64,000 nt of DNA from Lunularia cruciata (Eukaryota > Streptophyta > Marchantiopsida > Lunulariales > Lunulariaceae): the NCBI GenBank assembly GCA_948567375.1, contig OX419756.1, positions 31,014,333 to 31,078,332 on the forward strand, given 5' to 3'. Both the position numbers and the translations under genes were made by a program. The notes under the pieces were generated by a model. It saw only the letters and a program-made list of their open reading frames with translations. It was not told where the DNA came from and did not search any database. Of the stretch, positions 31,635 to 43,835 are shown one piece after another. How positions within the stretch are numbered: position 1 is the stretch's first letter; the number at the start of each line of letters is the position of its first letter.

Positions 31635-33551
31635 TATTGTACCCACATTTTTCATTTTGGACAAGTTTTGAAGAAAAAGTGCCTTGCTAAAACCAAATTG
31701 AAACCAAATGGAGAAGAAATGAGTGGAAACGTGTGTTTTGATCAAGCTCAAGGGAGTTGACTTTGTGTTAGCCGAAAGAAGGACTTGGACTGGATCAAAC
31801 CCAAAGAAGTTTACTTCATGTCAGAGGAGGAAAAAAACTCAGATCAGACGTTGAAGGAGTGAAAACCTGAAGGAGAAATAAAAGTTGCAGGTCAGGGTTT
31901 TTTCAAGGGCTATATCTCAATGCACACAAGTCCAAATCAAGCGTCATGTATCTCCTTGGAAGCGTCTTGTTCAAGGCTTTCCGTTGCTACCAAAATAACA
32001 AAGTTTGGAAGTCTGTACAAGAAGTTACAAGCATTTGAAGTTTTGGGAGTAAATGTGAAGAGTAGTTTGGTATCTTTGGGTCAATGTGACTTCGGACTTC
32101 ATACTTTGGACTTTGGGTTTACATGACTTCAGGTCTAAAGACTTTGCCTCAAGACTAAGATGACCGACTAAATCCAAGAAAGTCGGACCTCGGAGTGCAA
32201 TGAAGGTGACTTCGGGAATCTTTCGGGAAGCATTAGAGGAAGTTAGAGTAGGGAAAGAAGATAGTTAGGATACCCATGACTTCAATTTCAATTTTGATTG
32301 AAGATGGAACATGAATTGAAGGAGAAGTAGCAGTAGTGAATAAACCCAAAGTGCAGGATCAGACAGTAACTGTCTTCGAGTCGGTTACATGAGTGATTAG
32401 GGGAAAATGGGTTACAAACTGAAGGTGTAGATAGTGTATTCATGCTTTCAATTACAATTATTGATAATGACACAGTAGAATTAGTAAAGGAATTGATAGT
32501 AGTTAGACACAAAGTAAGAGAGATAGGAGTGCAAGTGTCTTTGGATTTGACATTTGACACCTTAGAGAAGAGTGGGTCGGGAGATAGAGATTTAGAAGGC
32601 TTAATTATGATAGGAATTGCAGATTAGGAAGGAGAAGTGTTAGAATTAGTGGAGGAATTGGGAGTTGTGAAACCCGAGGAGAGAATATTAGGAAGTAAAG
32701 TTATTTTGGGTTTGGATTTGAAAAAAGAAGAAGAAGTAGACATCGGATCGGAGTAGAAACCGATTTGAGATTTGAATAGACAGATATGAAGGGTTACATT
32801 GTCATTTCAGATCTGCAGGTTTGTAGAGTTATTAGGAAGAGGTGTATTAGGAAGATAATTGTTGATTGCTTCACTATTTAAGAGTGGAATTTGTAGTCAG
32901 ATGTTGTTCAGTGCTCATAATTTCTGAGAATAGATAAAACAAAGTGCTATGAAGCAGTGCTCGTTGCTTGAGCTTGATTCCAAGTATCAACGTTGTACTT
33001 GTGTTTGTGAGTGTGTGAAGAAATTTGAAATGCAAGTCAGTTTGCTTGTTGGATGTTGGATTTCACAGCTTTGATCTTCATTATGTGTGTGATCCTAAGT
33101 GAAGTGCAATTGAAGCAATGCCTTGACAGATCTGAGAGGAATTGTAGTGTTGTTAGTATTTTGCATTGTGAGTGCAGTGCGAAGTTGATGTGAAGCAATT
33201 TTGATCAAGGAAGTTGTGCCTTCAGTGGAGAAGTGGAACACAATTTTGAGGTGAAGTCGTTTTGCAGTGAAGTGCCATTTTCAAGAGAGCCTGAATCATC
33301 ACAATCAAGATTGTTTGGAAAGAATTGATGGAGTTGTGATTAAGGAGTGTGAATTTGTGACAAGACTACAAATCAATGCTTGTTACTCTCTTCTGGGTGT
33401 GGTTTTTACCTAAGAGATTAAAGACGCAATCAAGAAGAACTGCAAGTGTTACTATTTGACTTTGTATTTGGACATTTCTGACTCGTATCTCTACTAGAAC
33501 AAACTTTACTTACCCGATTACCGCAAAAGTGATATTTGCCGGGTTGTCACA
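31635..33551 (+). repeat. Solo short-form X LTR, 1.9 kb, duplication CTTAG
   Basis: TATTGTACCCACATTTTT to CCGGGTTGTCACA, flanked by CTTAG at 31630-31634 and 33552-33556, a perfect 5-bp duplication. It shares the last 1.1 kb or so and both termini with the long form. Its 5' third (for example GCAGGTCAGGGTTTTTTC and the AAGCGTCTTGTTCAAGGC block) is peculiar to the short form. Confidence 0.9.
32442..32756 (+). pseudogene. C-terminal tail of X LTR protein in short LTR
   Basis: A frame of about 100 codons encodes the tail shared with the long form: VELVKELIVVR, IGVQVSLDLTFDTLEKSGSG, then, after a TAG at 32625-32627, VLELVEEL and EEVDIGSE. It has no coiled coil or N-terminal domain upstream. ATG at 32442 is only the first available codon; whether this tail was ever made alone is unknown. 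Equivalent pieces lie at 8128-8391 and 51691-51906. Confidence 0.5.
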
Positions 33552-33556
33552 CTTAG

Positions 33557-34796
33557 TCTCATAGTAAAACTACAAGATGCTACATGAATGAGAAGATAAT
33601 GGGACAATCCTTGCTAGATCTGCCTCTCACATGGCTTGGAGAGGGATTGTGCATAGAACTCCCATATTGATTGTAGCTTTATTAGGGAATTGAGTTTACC
33701 TTTGGACATTGAACCCAAGAGATGGCTTGTAGATCTATTCTCTTGTGAACCCTTTAGCCTGAGTAATACATCATTCTTGAATCACTACCAACAAGGTTAC
33801 ATTATACCTCTACAATTGAAGCAATGGTGCAACAAGCAAGGCAAGGGGCAATGATTCTCAACTTTAATATTCACAACTTGAGATTAGACTCATATAAAAA
33901 TCACAAGAAGGTGCATTTTCCAGTTTCTTTATATCAAAACTACTTGATCAATCAATTGAGAATTATCAATCTCAAGTACACATGCTAACTCTTACAACCA
34001 CAATTGGAAATAGCTCAGTATGTTGGTCCAATGACTACATTGGAGCAGCTAAAGCTGCTTTCCAAATTGATGTTCTAGATAGGTTCTCCCAAAACATGAA
34101 TGATCTCAAGCATAGGCTAGCCAGCAAGAAAGCCATTGAGTATAATTGCTCAAACCTTTAGTTTTAGCACACTCAAAGGAATAAAGAATATGAAGAACAA
34201 CCCAGACTAAGGGACACAACTCCACTTGTATACAAGTAACCTAACTCTAAAAGCAAATTTCTATCTCCTAAGAATTCTCTATCAATGTAAATAAATATAC
34301 CATGTAGGAGAAAACCAAGACAATATATATAAAGGGACTTGCTATTTCCACCACAACACTATACATTAATCAACCTTAAACTAGTCTCAATACTAGGATT
34401 TGGGGTTAAATGTGGTGAAAATAGTCAAAAGTGTGGGAGAAATAACAACCTCCTCCATAAATGTACAAAGTATGATGAAATGTACATATAATAGCACAAG
34501 GTGTTTAGAAATGTACAAATGGAAATAATTATGATAGAAGATGAGGGTGATTGGTATTTTTGGTATAGCTTTTTAATTTACATCATGTGGAAGGTGTTGT
34601 ACTCTAATCCGCTCTAATGCTCTATCCAATCATACAATTTAGGATTTACTTATCAACACTAGACTATATTGCCACATGTGTTCCAACTCTTTTTCATGTA
34701 TAGGAGATCCTTAAAGGCTATGGCTAAACCATTGTTGGGATCTGTAGTGTCAGAGGCTCCCTAAGATGACCCAAAGTCCATTCCTTGGTAAGGAAC
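33557..34796. other. Unassigned non-coding stretch (probably G leader or LTR)
   Basis: It follows directly after the CTTAG duplication and is therefore continuous with 31634, that is, with the G element. No frame above 60 codons is present. I see no repeat shared with other parts of the window, no LTR ends and no motif. It ends at the truncated X1 5' LTR (about 34797). Confidence 0.4.
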
Positions 34797-35476
34797 TCGG
34801 TTAGAACTGTCATTTGCTTCACTATTTAAGAGTGGCATTCACAATGAGCTATTGTTTTGTATTGATATTTCTAAAGATACATAAAGTGAAGTGCTATTTG
34901 TAGTGCTCGTTGCTTGAGCTTGATTTTGAGTATCAATTTTGTGATTGTGTGGAGAAATTTGAAGTGAAAGTCAGTGTGCTTGTTGGATGTTAGATTTTGA
35001 AGCCTTGATCTTCATTCTATGTGTGTGATCCTGAGTGAAGTGAAATCAGAGCAATGCCTTGACAGATCTGAGAGGAATTGTAGTGTTGGTAGTATTTTGC
35101 ATTTGTGAGTGCAACATGAAGTTGATGTGAAGTAATTTTGATCAAAGAAGTTGTGCCTTCAGTGGAGGGGTGGAACACAATTCTGAGGTGAAGTTGTTTT
35201 AACAGTGAAGTGCCGTCTTTGAGAGAATTTGAATCATCACAATCAAGAGTTGTTTGGATAGAATTTGCTATGTTGTGATTTAGGAGTGTGTATTAGTGAT
35301 AAGTTGTCAAGATTGTGAGCTTGTTACTCTCTTCTGGGTGTGGTTTCTACCTGAGAGATTAAAGACACAACCAAGAAGAACTGAAATTGTTACTTTGCTT
35401 TGTATTTGACCAATTCTGCGGGAACAAACTTTACTTACCCAATTACTGCAAAAGTGATATTTGCGGGGTTGTCACA
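34797..35476 (+). repeat. 5' LTR of X1, only the last 680 bp
   Basis: It matches 46858-47556 of the 3' LTR from CGGTTAGAACTGTC to GGGTTGTCACA. It includes the TTCACTATTTAAGAGTGG block (about 34818-34840), a possible TATA region. The upstream part, with the protein-coding region, is missing. Confidence 0.85.
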
Positions 35477-35483
35477 TGATTTT

Positions 35484-35503
35484 TGGTGTTGCTGCCGGGG
35501 ATC
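35484..35503 (+). other. Primer binding site of X1, tRNA-Asp type
   Basis: TGGTGTTGCTGCCGGGGATC, 7 bases after the LTR end, agrees at 16 of 20 positions with TGGCGCCGTTGCCGGGGATC, the tRNA-Asp site as I remember it. All changes are C/T. The same site, more decayed, is at 54565 in X'. Confidence 0.75.
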
Positions 35504-35527
35504 CAAAACTTGGAAGTGGAAGAATAT

Positions 35528-38120
35528 GAAGCCAATCTCAGAACTGGGCATCAAAGCAATATGAATGTCTGCATTGAGAGAACAACGTGAAGAGAGAGTT
35601 TGAAGACAAACATTGCATCGTGAAGAAGAACATCTGAAGATCCAATCTACTTTTGACAAAACTGAACGTTGGACTTTCAACTTCTCCATGAAGTTCAAGA
35701 AGCTTTGCAAGAACTTGAACAAAAGAAACACAAAGGAGGGTGGCAAGGCTACTTTCAGTCCCCCTCTTCCAAGAAGAAGAAAGACTCAAGCGGGCAGACA
35801 TATTCATTACGACTTAATACATTGACTTCCCCTAAAGCTGTAAAGGAAGTTGAATTCATCAAGAAGTTTGTACGCAAAAAGACAGCATGAACACTTACGG
35901 AATAAGAGTGTCAACATCTTTTATGCATGATTCCTCGATTATCTCAAAGGAATTTTGAAGAACACTTGGAAGGTGTTGAACCTCTTACTTCTATTTGGGT
36001 TGAAGTCGACACAACTAGAGAAGAAGAAATCATCAAAGAAGACCCCACTTTGAACTTGACTAATTGGAACCCTTGGGCCAACAACACGGCATCCATACCA
36101 AGAAGCTCCTGGGTTCCCTCAAGTTCAATCTTACCACAGCCGATTCCGCCAAACCAAACAATGACTTTGTTGCCTGTGACCCAACACGCCTATCAAAAGC
36201 ATAAGGAGACAGAAGAACAAGATGAAGATCTTGATGAATTTATTGAAGAATTCAAAGTCATTTCCTTTGCCAACAAATAACATGACTCTGCGGATCATCT
36301 GTGGATTTTTCCAAGTCTGCTCCAAAAGAAAGCTCAGAGATGGTATACCCATGTAACTCAGAAGAGGTTCACAACAAACTTACAAAATGGCTTCCTGGAA
36401 TGATTTTGGGAAGTGGATTATGATACGAGTGTCTTTGCGGCACTTAATGATTTGGACCAAGGGAAGAAGGAAAAGTTGAGAGATTAATCTGAGTGGTTCA
36501 TGGCCCTATTGAACCAAGTTTCAAAACAATCGGTGTGGTGGGTTACTCGGATGCCCAAGCCATTACTTGGTTCCTTGGCAGACTTTCACCAGAGATTTGT
36601 ATCTTTGCTAGGGACAGGAATGTAACGTCTCTGGACAAAGTCCTCAAACATGTAGCCTGATATGAGGTTGCTCACTCCCTCTCGTATAGCAACCAAAGAA
36701 ATTGGGAGAAGAAAGGCAAGAAGCCTAGAAGGAGAGCTTCTTGCTGCACATCCCCTTCTTTGGAGGAATCCTCCACATCTTTGAGTTCTTCTTTGGAATC
36801 CGAAGAAGAATCAAAGCCGCAAAGAATAGAAAGACATGTAGGGAAGAAACCAGTAACACCACCAGCAAAGAATGTACATAAGGTGGATCAAAAGTTGGAG
36901 ACTCTTATTAAAGAGTTTGCGGATTTCAAGATCCAGATGATTGGAGCTCAGGACCAAAGAAAGCCTCCGTCATTTGGTCGACCAAATGTATGGTGCACTA
37001 CTTGTGGTAAATCCGGCCACACTAATATGGAGTGTTTGACCTGCACTGCATTTCCAGTGCAACAAATTGATTGGGTTCCCGGTTGGGACCAAAATGAGGA
37101 AGAAGAGGTTGTGTACCAAACCCAAGAGGTACAGCCTCAGGCAAGCACATCATATCAAAGTCTGAGGTATGGACCAAGGGAGTACAACAATAAAGCTCCC
37201 CCATGAAGACCACCAATGGGCGGCCAAAACAGATCTCAAAATGTTGCATCGAGTACTTGCTACAATTGTGGCTCAATGGGACATTGGTCTCCAAATTGTC
37301 TGGAGCCAAGATTGCAAATTGGGTACATTCTCCTTTGCGGAAATTGTAAAGGATCGGGGCATATGGGAAATTAGTGCACGCAACCACCCAACTCAAAGCC
37401 GCTTGTAAAGTATGTACGGACCCCCGCTGAGCGTGTTGCGCTCCAAGCGAAAGGGGATACAAATGTAAATTGTATAACACTTGAGGAAGAGAGGCCTCAA
37501 GAAGGGATTCCCGCTTCAGAAGGAGAATGGCCAGACCTCAAAATTTTGAAGGTAGAGACAGGCGTGGGGAAGAAGAAGCAAGATCTAGAAGAAGTGAGTA
37601 CTACTTCTTCATCTTCACAAAAGGCAAAGAGGCTACGCCTAAAAGCTATCCTTTCTGCTAAGGAGGAAAAGATCCTAGCAAAAGCTAAAGCAAAAGCCTT
37701 GTAGAAAGAAATCAAGGAAGGAGTACTACGCACATTGGAGATGAGTTTGGAGGAGAACACAAAGACATAGCCTCCGGTTTTTCCGGCGGATATCAGGTCC
37801 AAAGTAAAAGACTTGATCCAAGCTAAAGTTGGTCAACCTGAAGATCATTGGGTCAAGGCTATACGTACTCCGATTACCATCCTGGAGCACCCCAAAGTCT
37901 GATTTGAACAAGGACAAACTTTGGACCCAAAGACAAAGGCGAAGAAGGTGAAATTGGGAGGAGTCCCACAATACAATATTGTGGCTGATATGGCATCTAT
38001 GAGTGCTAATGTCACATTTAAACAATTGTGGGAGGACAACAAGCTGTACAAAAAGTAGTTGAGTTCAGCCCTCAAGAAAGTAAGGGCGATGACTAAGAAA
38101 GACTTGCCCGCAATTTATTG
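35528..38120 (+). pseudogene. X1 gag polyprotein, broken, three zinc knuckles
   Basis: N-terminal helical part (LHEVQEALQELEQKK, 35669-35890), then a matrix/capsid region with IWVEVDT, SLLQKKAQRWYTHV and EVDYDTSVFAALNDLD (35927-36480). A Ser-rich linker follows (36760-36830), with knuckle 1 CTTCGKSGHTNMEC near 37000. Knuckle 2 CYNCGSMGHWSPNC is near 37260 and knuckle 3 CGNCKGSGHMGN-C near 37340, where TAG replaces the residue before the last Cys. A Lys/Glu-rich region leads to protease. Stops or frameshifts occur at 35888, 36278, near 36400, 36490, 37204 and in the C-terminal third. Three knuckles are unusual, since one is normal in plant gypsy. X0 and X' carry the same protein with other lesions. 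Confidence 0.8.
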
Positions 38121-41100
38121 TATTGAACAAGAAGATTTGGGATCTCCTGAAGTGGATGCGGAGATTGCAGGCTGCATGATCACATCCATACCCATTGATT
38201 CGGGGTCGGGTGTGAATGTCATGAAAAAAGACACTGCACATTGACTAGGGTAAACAACATTGTTGTACTTTCCTTTTCTCTCTCAGGGAACACATAGGGT
38301 GCCTAGCTGTGGAGACTACAGATCAGAGGCTAGAGGTAAACCGTAATGACTTGACAAAACACACATGTGACCCTTATTGCCTGAACCCTCCTTTCTCAGG
38401 ACTAATATTCTTACTATCAGGAAGGATAGTACTGGGCAACCTGACCTATCATCACAACACGCACTCCTAGTTTGCTGGTCATCACTTCCAACATAACCAA
38501 GGAGAAATACAAAGCACTCCTAGAAGGAAATAATCTGAGCGTAACGCCCGCACACCAATCCAAGCCAATTGGGCGTACAAACAGGCATACAAGTACAGAG
38601 AGGATCCAATCACAAGAAAAAGGCAACAACTCTCTATACTTTTTGTTGGGAAAGAGCTTCAGAGCCTTTGTTCTCTGTCATCAAGCTCATTCCAACCTGT
38701 ACTCCAAGCCTCCTCCCATCTGTACTTCAAATCTCAACAAATTCCTACTTCATGTGGGGATTTTCTATGTCTTTTTGATGGGGAAAAGTCTGCATAGCTC
38801 ATATGCAAGTAACTATTTCTACATAGCTTGGATTCAAGTGATCTATAATTCAGTGGAAAGCCTGTAAGATAAGATTTCCAATGATATAAAATACACTTCA
38901 ATCAGATCACTAAAACTCTCCTGAAAATCTCTCAAAGTTGGCCAGGTTTTTTCTTGGACTTCACCCTAATTTCGAAATCTTCTTTTTAGGGTTTGCTCCT
39001 GGTTCTTGGCAAATTTCCCCTAAATTTCTGATTCAGGAATACACTTGATCCTCAAAAACACTCTGGAAAATTGAATCTCTCACTCATAGTCACAGGACAT
39101 GACACTTGATATCCAATCAAGATGAAAGGAAAATTTGCTCTACCAAGCTTATGACAGTATTTTCATCAAGATGTTTTGCATCAGATCTCATTCTACACAG
39201 ATTTAAAACCACCCAAATTTTCCACAATAGCTGTTTGTGTTTTTCTCTAACCTCCTAGAAATTTTTGTAGCCTAATCCAACTCCAGTCTTTAGATGTAGA
39301 TCAATTCTTGAGCTGGGCTAACTTGTGAGCTCTACAGACCCAGGTATACTTGATCCAAGATCCTGATTTCTCTATTTCAAGAATTCACATGAAAATTTCA
39401 CACAGAGGAGCTAAATCTAGCCACCAACAACTCTAGAACTTTTCATGAGGAAATTCGAATTGCAACTTGGGGAGTGACCAAAACTCCAAACCTAATCATT
39501 AGCTCTTCTCCAACACCTTACATCCCATAGGCTTCAACTTCAATCAATTGGATCTGATTCAAGATTGACTCAAAACTGGAATTTATTGCACTCAGTACTG
39601 TGAGAACATTGTTTACTCTCCAATCGCATTGACAGATAGTAAAAAAGTCTCAAGAAACTCCCTCAATTGACTACTTTGTGATCCTAGGTATCAATTCAAT
39701 TCCCTTGCACTCAATTGATCATATTCCTCTCATACTCAGCTCAAATCGATTGATTAATGTTTGCAAATTGTAGCATGTCATCTCCTCTTTCCAACCATGT
39801 CCTCCATTCCTCGAATGGCCTCCCCAAACTTCCCTGATGGTCAAAAAACTCCCGACTTCCCCTAGAGACCCAAGTTCTTGCACATTTGTCCTTTACTCTT
39901 TTTACTTTGTGACAAATGGACCCCACAACTCCACCTTGAAGTTTATGAGCAAAATTTTAGGCATTCCTCAACTATAGAAGGACATAAATTGTCAAGTCCT
40001 AGACATTCTCATAAGTAAGCACCGGAAGGACGATAGGATCTGGGTTTCCCATCACCGACTCCACAAACACCACCCCGAAACGTGCTACCAATCAATCTTA
40101 TAGTCGTCACGGTGTAAAATCTGAAGCCTGATGAGAAAAGGATTCGGGAGTGACAGATCGGGAGCATGGGACATCTCCTGCTCGAATGCTTCCTCCGATG
40201 CTCTAACACTTGCTCTCTGCTACAACTCTCTCCCAAGTTCCTTCTCTCCTCGAGACTCTCCAAACTAAAACACACCCGTCTCTCTACTTGCCCTCATCTT
40301 TATTCATCTGAGCCCTCAAACATAATAAGTTTGTAACCCACATGGCCAATCACATACATGAACATAGATGGCTCACATGGCAACATCTCATCCGTCGGAT
40401 CTAGCATGCAACCTACTCCACTAACGTGGAGATAAACTATGATAAGTCACTTTTAACGGGCTACGCAAACCACAACACGACAATGTTTGAACCAACACCC
40501 CAAATTTTGAAATTTGCGGATCAAACCAGGAGAATGCCCTTGGGCATGCTATCAAATATCACTACGATCATTGGAGGAGTGCCCTTCAAGTTTAATTACA
40601 TTGTGTTGTGACCAATAACCAAAACTGGTTACCCTCTCTTGATCGGAAGACCTTGGTTGTATAGTGCCTAGGTTATTGTGGATTGGCATCAACAAAAGTT
40701 AAGGTTTAAGGACATTTCGTTCAAAGATTAGAAGTTGGTGACCGTGAGTTGGACAAAGGTTCCTCACCTTGGGGAAACTACTTTGTCAGAAGACAAAGAT
40801 GAATCCAAAGATTCATCATCGTCATCTTCCAAAGACTCCAAAGAAAAAGTCCAAGTTAATTATCTGGAATGCTATGAGGTAGAGGTTGAAGGTGAAGACC
40901 CATACAACATTGCCTCACGTAAACAAGACTTGAAGGAAGGAGGTTAGACTGCAGTACGTCTTGGATTGAGCCAAGTAAGCCATGTCAAAGGTGTCATCAA
41001 CCCCGATGACTATCAAGATGTTGTCTTGACTGAAGGAAAATTTTTGAAGATTTCAAAGACAGTCACTATGGAGGAGTTGGCAGGATACACTACCTTGTTT

Positions 41101-43824
41101 ATAGAATTCCAGGATGTATTTGCCTGGTCTATTGATCAAATGCTGGGTATTCCACGAGAATTTGGAGAACACCGGATTGATCTGGTTGAAGATGCAATTC
41201 CGGTTTGGCAAAGACAATACCGCTTGAACCCAAAGTACTCCCTCTTGGTGAAAGATGAAATTGACAAGTACTTAGGGGCCAGAATAATCTTTCTTGTCTT
41301 GAGTAGTGAGTGTGTTTCTCCCATTGTCATCATTCCAAAGAAGAAGACGGGAAAGATTCAAGTGTGCTAGGATTTTTGCAAGTTGAACGCAGTCAGGCAA
41401 AAGGATCATCATCCTTTGCCTTTTACTGATACAATTTTGGACCAAGCAGCTGGTCACCCTTGTCATAGTTTTCTTGATGGTTTTTCAGGGAACAATCAAG
41501 TATCCATCCGAGAAGAGGACAAGGATAAAACTTCATTCACCACCAATTGGGGCACTTTTTCTTACAATCAAATGCCCTTTGGGTTGTGTAATGCTCCCGC
41601 TTCTTTCCAACGGATGATGAATGCAATCTTCAAGGACTTTTTGTGCAAATTTGTGGAAGTCTTCATTGATGATTTTTGTGTGTTTGGGCAAAGAGATGTA
41701 CATTTGGATTACCTTTGCCAAACTTTTGAAAGGTGTTGTTTTGCCGGTTTGTCATTACACCCAGAGAAATGCTTCTTTGCAATGAAGGAAGTAATTATCC
41801 TAGGGCATCGGGTGTCAAGCCAAGGTATTGAAGTTGATGTTGAGAACGTTAAAGTAATCTCAGCTTTGGAATCCCCAAAGAATATCCGGGAGCTAAGAGT
41901 GTTCTTAGGACATGCTGGATACTACAGACGCTTTGTGTCAAACTATGCGGTGCTCGCTGCACCCCTTACAAAGCTCTTGAAGAAGTCCAAAGACTACTTG
42001 TGGGAAGCCGCACAAGAAGATGCTTTCCAAGTATTGAAGCGGAAACTGGTTGAAGCACCAGTTATGAGGGGCCCCAAATTGGGTGGTTCCTTTTCATATG
42101 TATGTGGACACTTTGTCCATGGCAATCAGAGTTTTCTTAAGTCAAAAGGACAAGAAGAAGAAGGACTATCCGGTTTATTATGCCAGTCAACAATTATCAA
42201 TCTTAGAAAAGAACTATTCAACGATTGAATGAGAAGCACTCGGAATGGTGTATGCCTACAAGAAATTTTGCCACTACCTATTGGGATACGAGTTTGTCTT
42301 CTATGTTGACCATTACACATTGCAACATTTGGTCAAGAAGGCAGATTTGTTTGGGCAAATTGCGAGATGGATCTTGTTGTTACAAGAATTCACATACACT
42401 GTACAAGTAAGGAAAGGAGCTTGGCATTTGAATAGGGACTTCTTATCTAGGTTAGAAACTCAAGACCAAGACTTGGAAGTCGATGATCGATTTCCTGATG
42501 AAGAGCTATATTATCTGATGGTTGTTCAAAGTACAAGGTATGTGGCCAAATATCACTATCTACATACGTGTCATTGTCCTGAGGGGCTAGACCCGGAGCA
42601 GAGGGCAGTCTTCCTCCAGAAGATGGGACTGTACCAATTTAAACATAACATTTTGTTTAAGATGGGCAAAGATGAGTACTTTGAAGATGTTTGGAGGCAT
42701 ACGAAGTTGGAGGAGTCATTGAATCAAAAGGACACTATGCCCTGAAAAATATGATGAAGAAAATCCTTTCAACAAGGTATTGGTGCACTACGATGTATAA
42801 AGATACTTATGCCTATATTCAAAGTTGTGATGCCTATCAAAGTACAGGGAAACCAACGGTGACTTCCCTATGGCCTTTGAAACCAATTTTGCCATTGGCT
42901 CCATTTGAGAAATGGGGTATTGATTTTGTGGGCCCCATTCAATCAATGACCAGAGTCACGAGGAAGAGATACATCTTGGTATGCACTGATTATGCGACCA
43001 AGATGGTAGAAGCAGAGGCAACACAATGAGATGATGCGGAAACAGTTGTAGAATTCTTCTTCTGAAACATCATTTCCCATTATGGGTGTCCTTTGAAATT
43101 GTTCAGTGATCGGGGAACTCATTTTTTGAACTTGATGGTGAAAGCGTTAACCAAGTAATTCCAAATTAAACATTGGAAGACCACGCCTTACAACCCAAAA
43201 GTGAATGGTCTCACGGAGAAGGCCAATGGATTGTTGTGCAAAATTTTGAATAAGGTGACAGTCAATTATGCCTACGACTGGGACACAAAGTTACTTGCTG
43301 CTTTGTGGGCATATAGAACAACTGAAAAGATTACTACCAAGCAAACTCCTTATTTCTTGACATACAGATTGCATCCCATACTACCAATTGAATTTGAAGT
43401 ACCAACATATTGGATTCTTTGCAAAGAACAATTGTCGAAGGAAGAAAGCTAGGATCTTCGGATCCATCAACTAATGTGGTTAGAAGAGAAAAGGGACAAT
43501 ACAATGCAAACCACAAAGGAAGTCCAAGAACAATGGAAGCTCAGGCACGATAAAAGAATCAAGCTTGTGGATGTTCAGGAAGGGGACTTGGTGTTGTTAT
43601 ATGACAATTACCACATATTTTTTCTAGGGAAACTACATTTGAGGTGGATGGAGCAATATCAGGTTATGCACATATATTCCAATGGCTCTATTCAACTTGC
43701 AGACCTGGATGGCAATCCTTTTGCCACTCGAGTAAACGGGTGGAGGGTTAGAAAATATTGGACCATGGACCTAACTTTGTATAAAGAACCGGTTTTTGGT
43801 GTTTACGGGGACGCTCACATTTGA
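38121..43824 (+). pseudogene. X1 pol (protease, RT, RNase H, integrase), split by F
   Basis: Protease: IPIDSGSGVNVM with an intact D-S-G (38197-38205). The F element then interrupts it (38264-40482); after it FEPTPQILKFAD and later LIGRPWL follow. RT: WSIDQMLGIP, VSPIVIIPKKKTG, TAG at 41368-41370 in the VCVDF box, [26 protein letters not shown] and VFIDDFCVFG (41662-41673, both Asp kept). RNase H starts after a frameshift near 42100; its first Asp motif reads VDTLSMAI, and a TGA lies near 42228. Integrase: zinc domain with SCDAYQ, where the last Cys is Tyr; core Asp in GIDFVGPI, Asp in FSDRGTHF and Glu in NGLTEKANG are present. The C-terminal domain ends GNPFATRVNGWRVRKY, with no chromodomain. 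Several TGA/TAG codons (43027, 43063, 43157, 43450) break it. Confidence 0.85.
38264..40482. repeat. F insertion, 2.2-kb solo-LTR-like element
   Basis: TGTACTTTCC to CACACGACA splits X1 protease. The left flank is ATTGT (38259-38263) and the right ATGTT; if one T was lost at right, a 5-bp duplication ATTGT results. Joining 38263 to the right flank restores a protease reading of the form TTLFEPTPQILK. Both ends have TG...CA, so the orientation is open. The longest frame is 131 codons (38472-38867) and looks like chance. No primer site or polypurine tract adjoins, so a solo LTR of an element whose body is absent from this window is the likeliest reading. F2 (20643-22400) is a second copy. Confidence 0.75.
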
Positions 43825-43835
43825 GGGAGGGGATA
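43822..43835 (+). other. Polypurine tract of X1
   Basis: TGAGGGAGGGGATA lies directly before TGTGGTGCACTC, the start of the 3' LTR. pol ends with TGA at 43822-43824, so stop codon and tract overlap. Confidence 0.8.

Noticed and set aside
35484..35503. Tight assignment of the X primer site to one tRNA-Asp gene
   Set aside because: Four of 20 bases differ from the remembered site and no tRNA sequence is available here; kept only as tRNA-Asp type.
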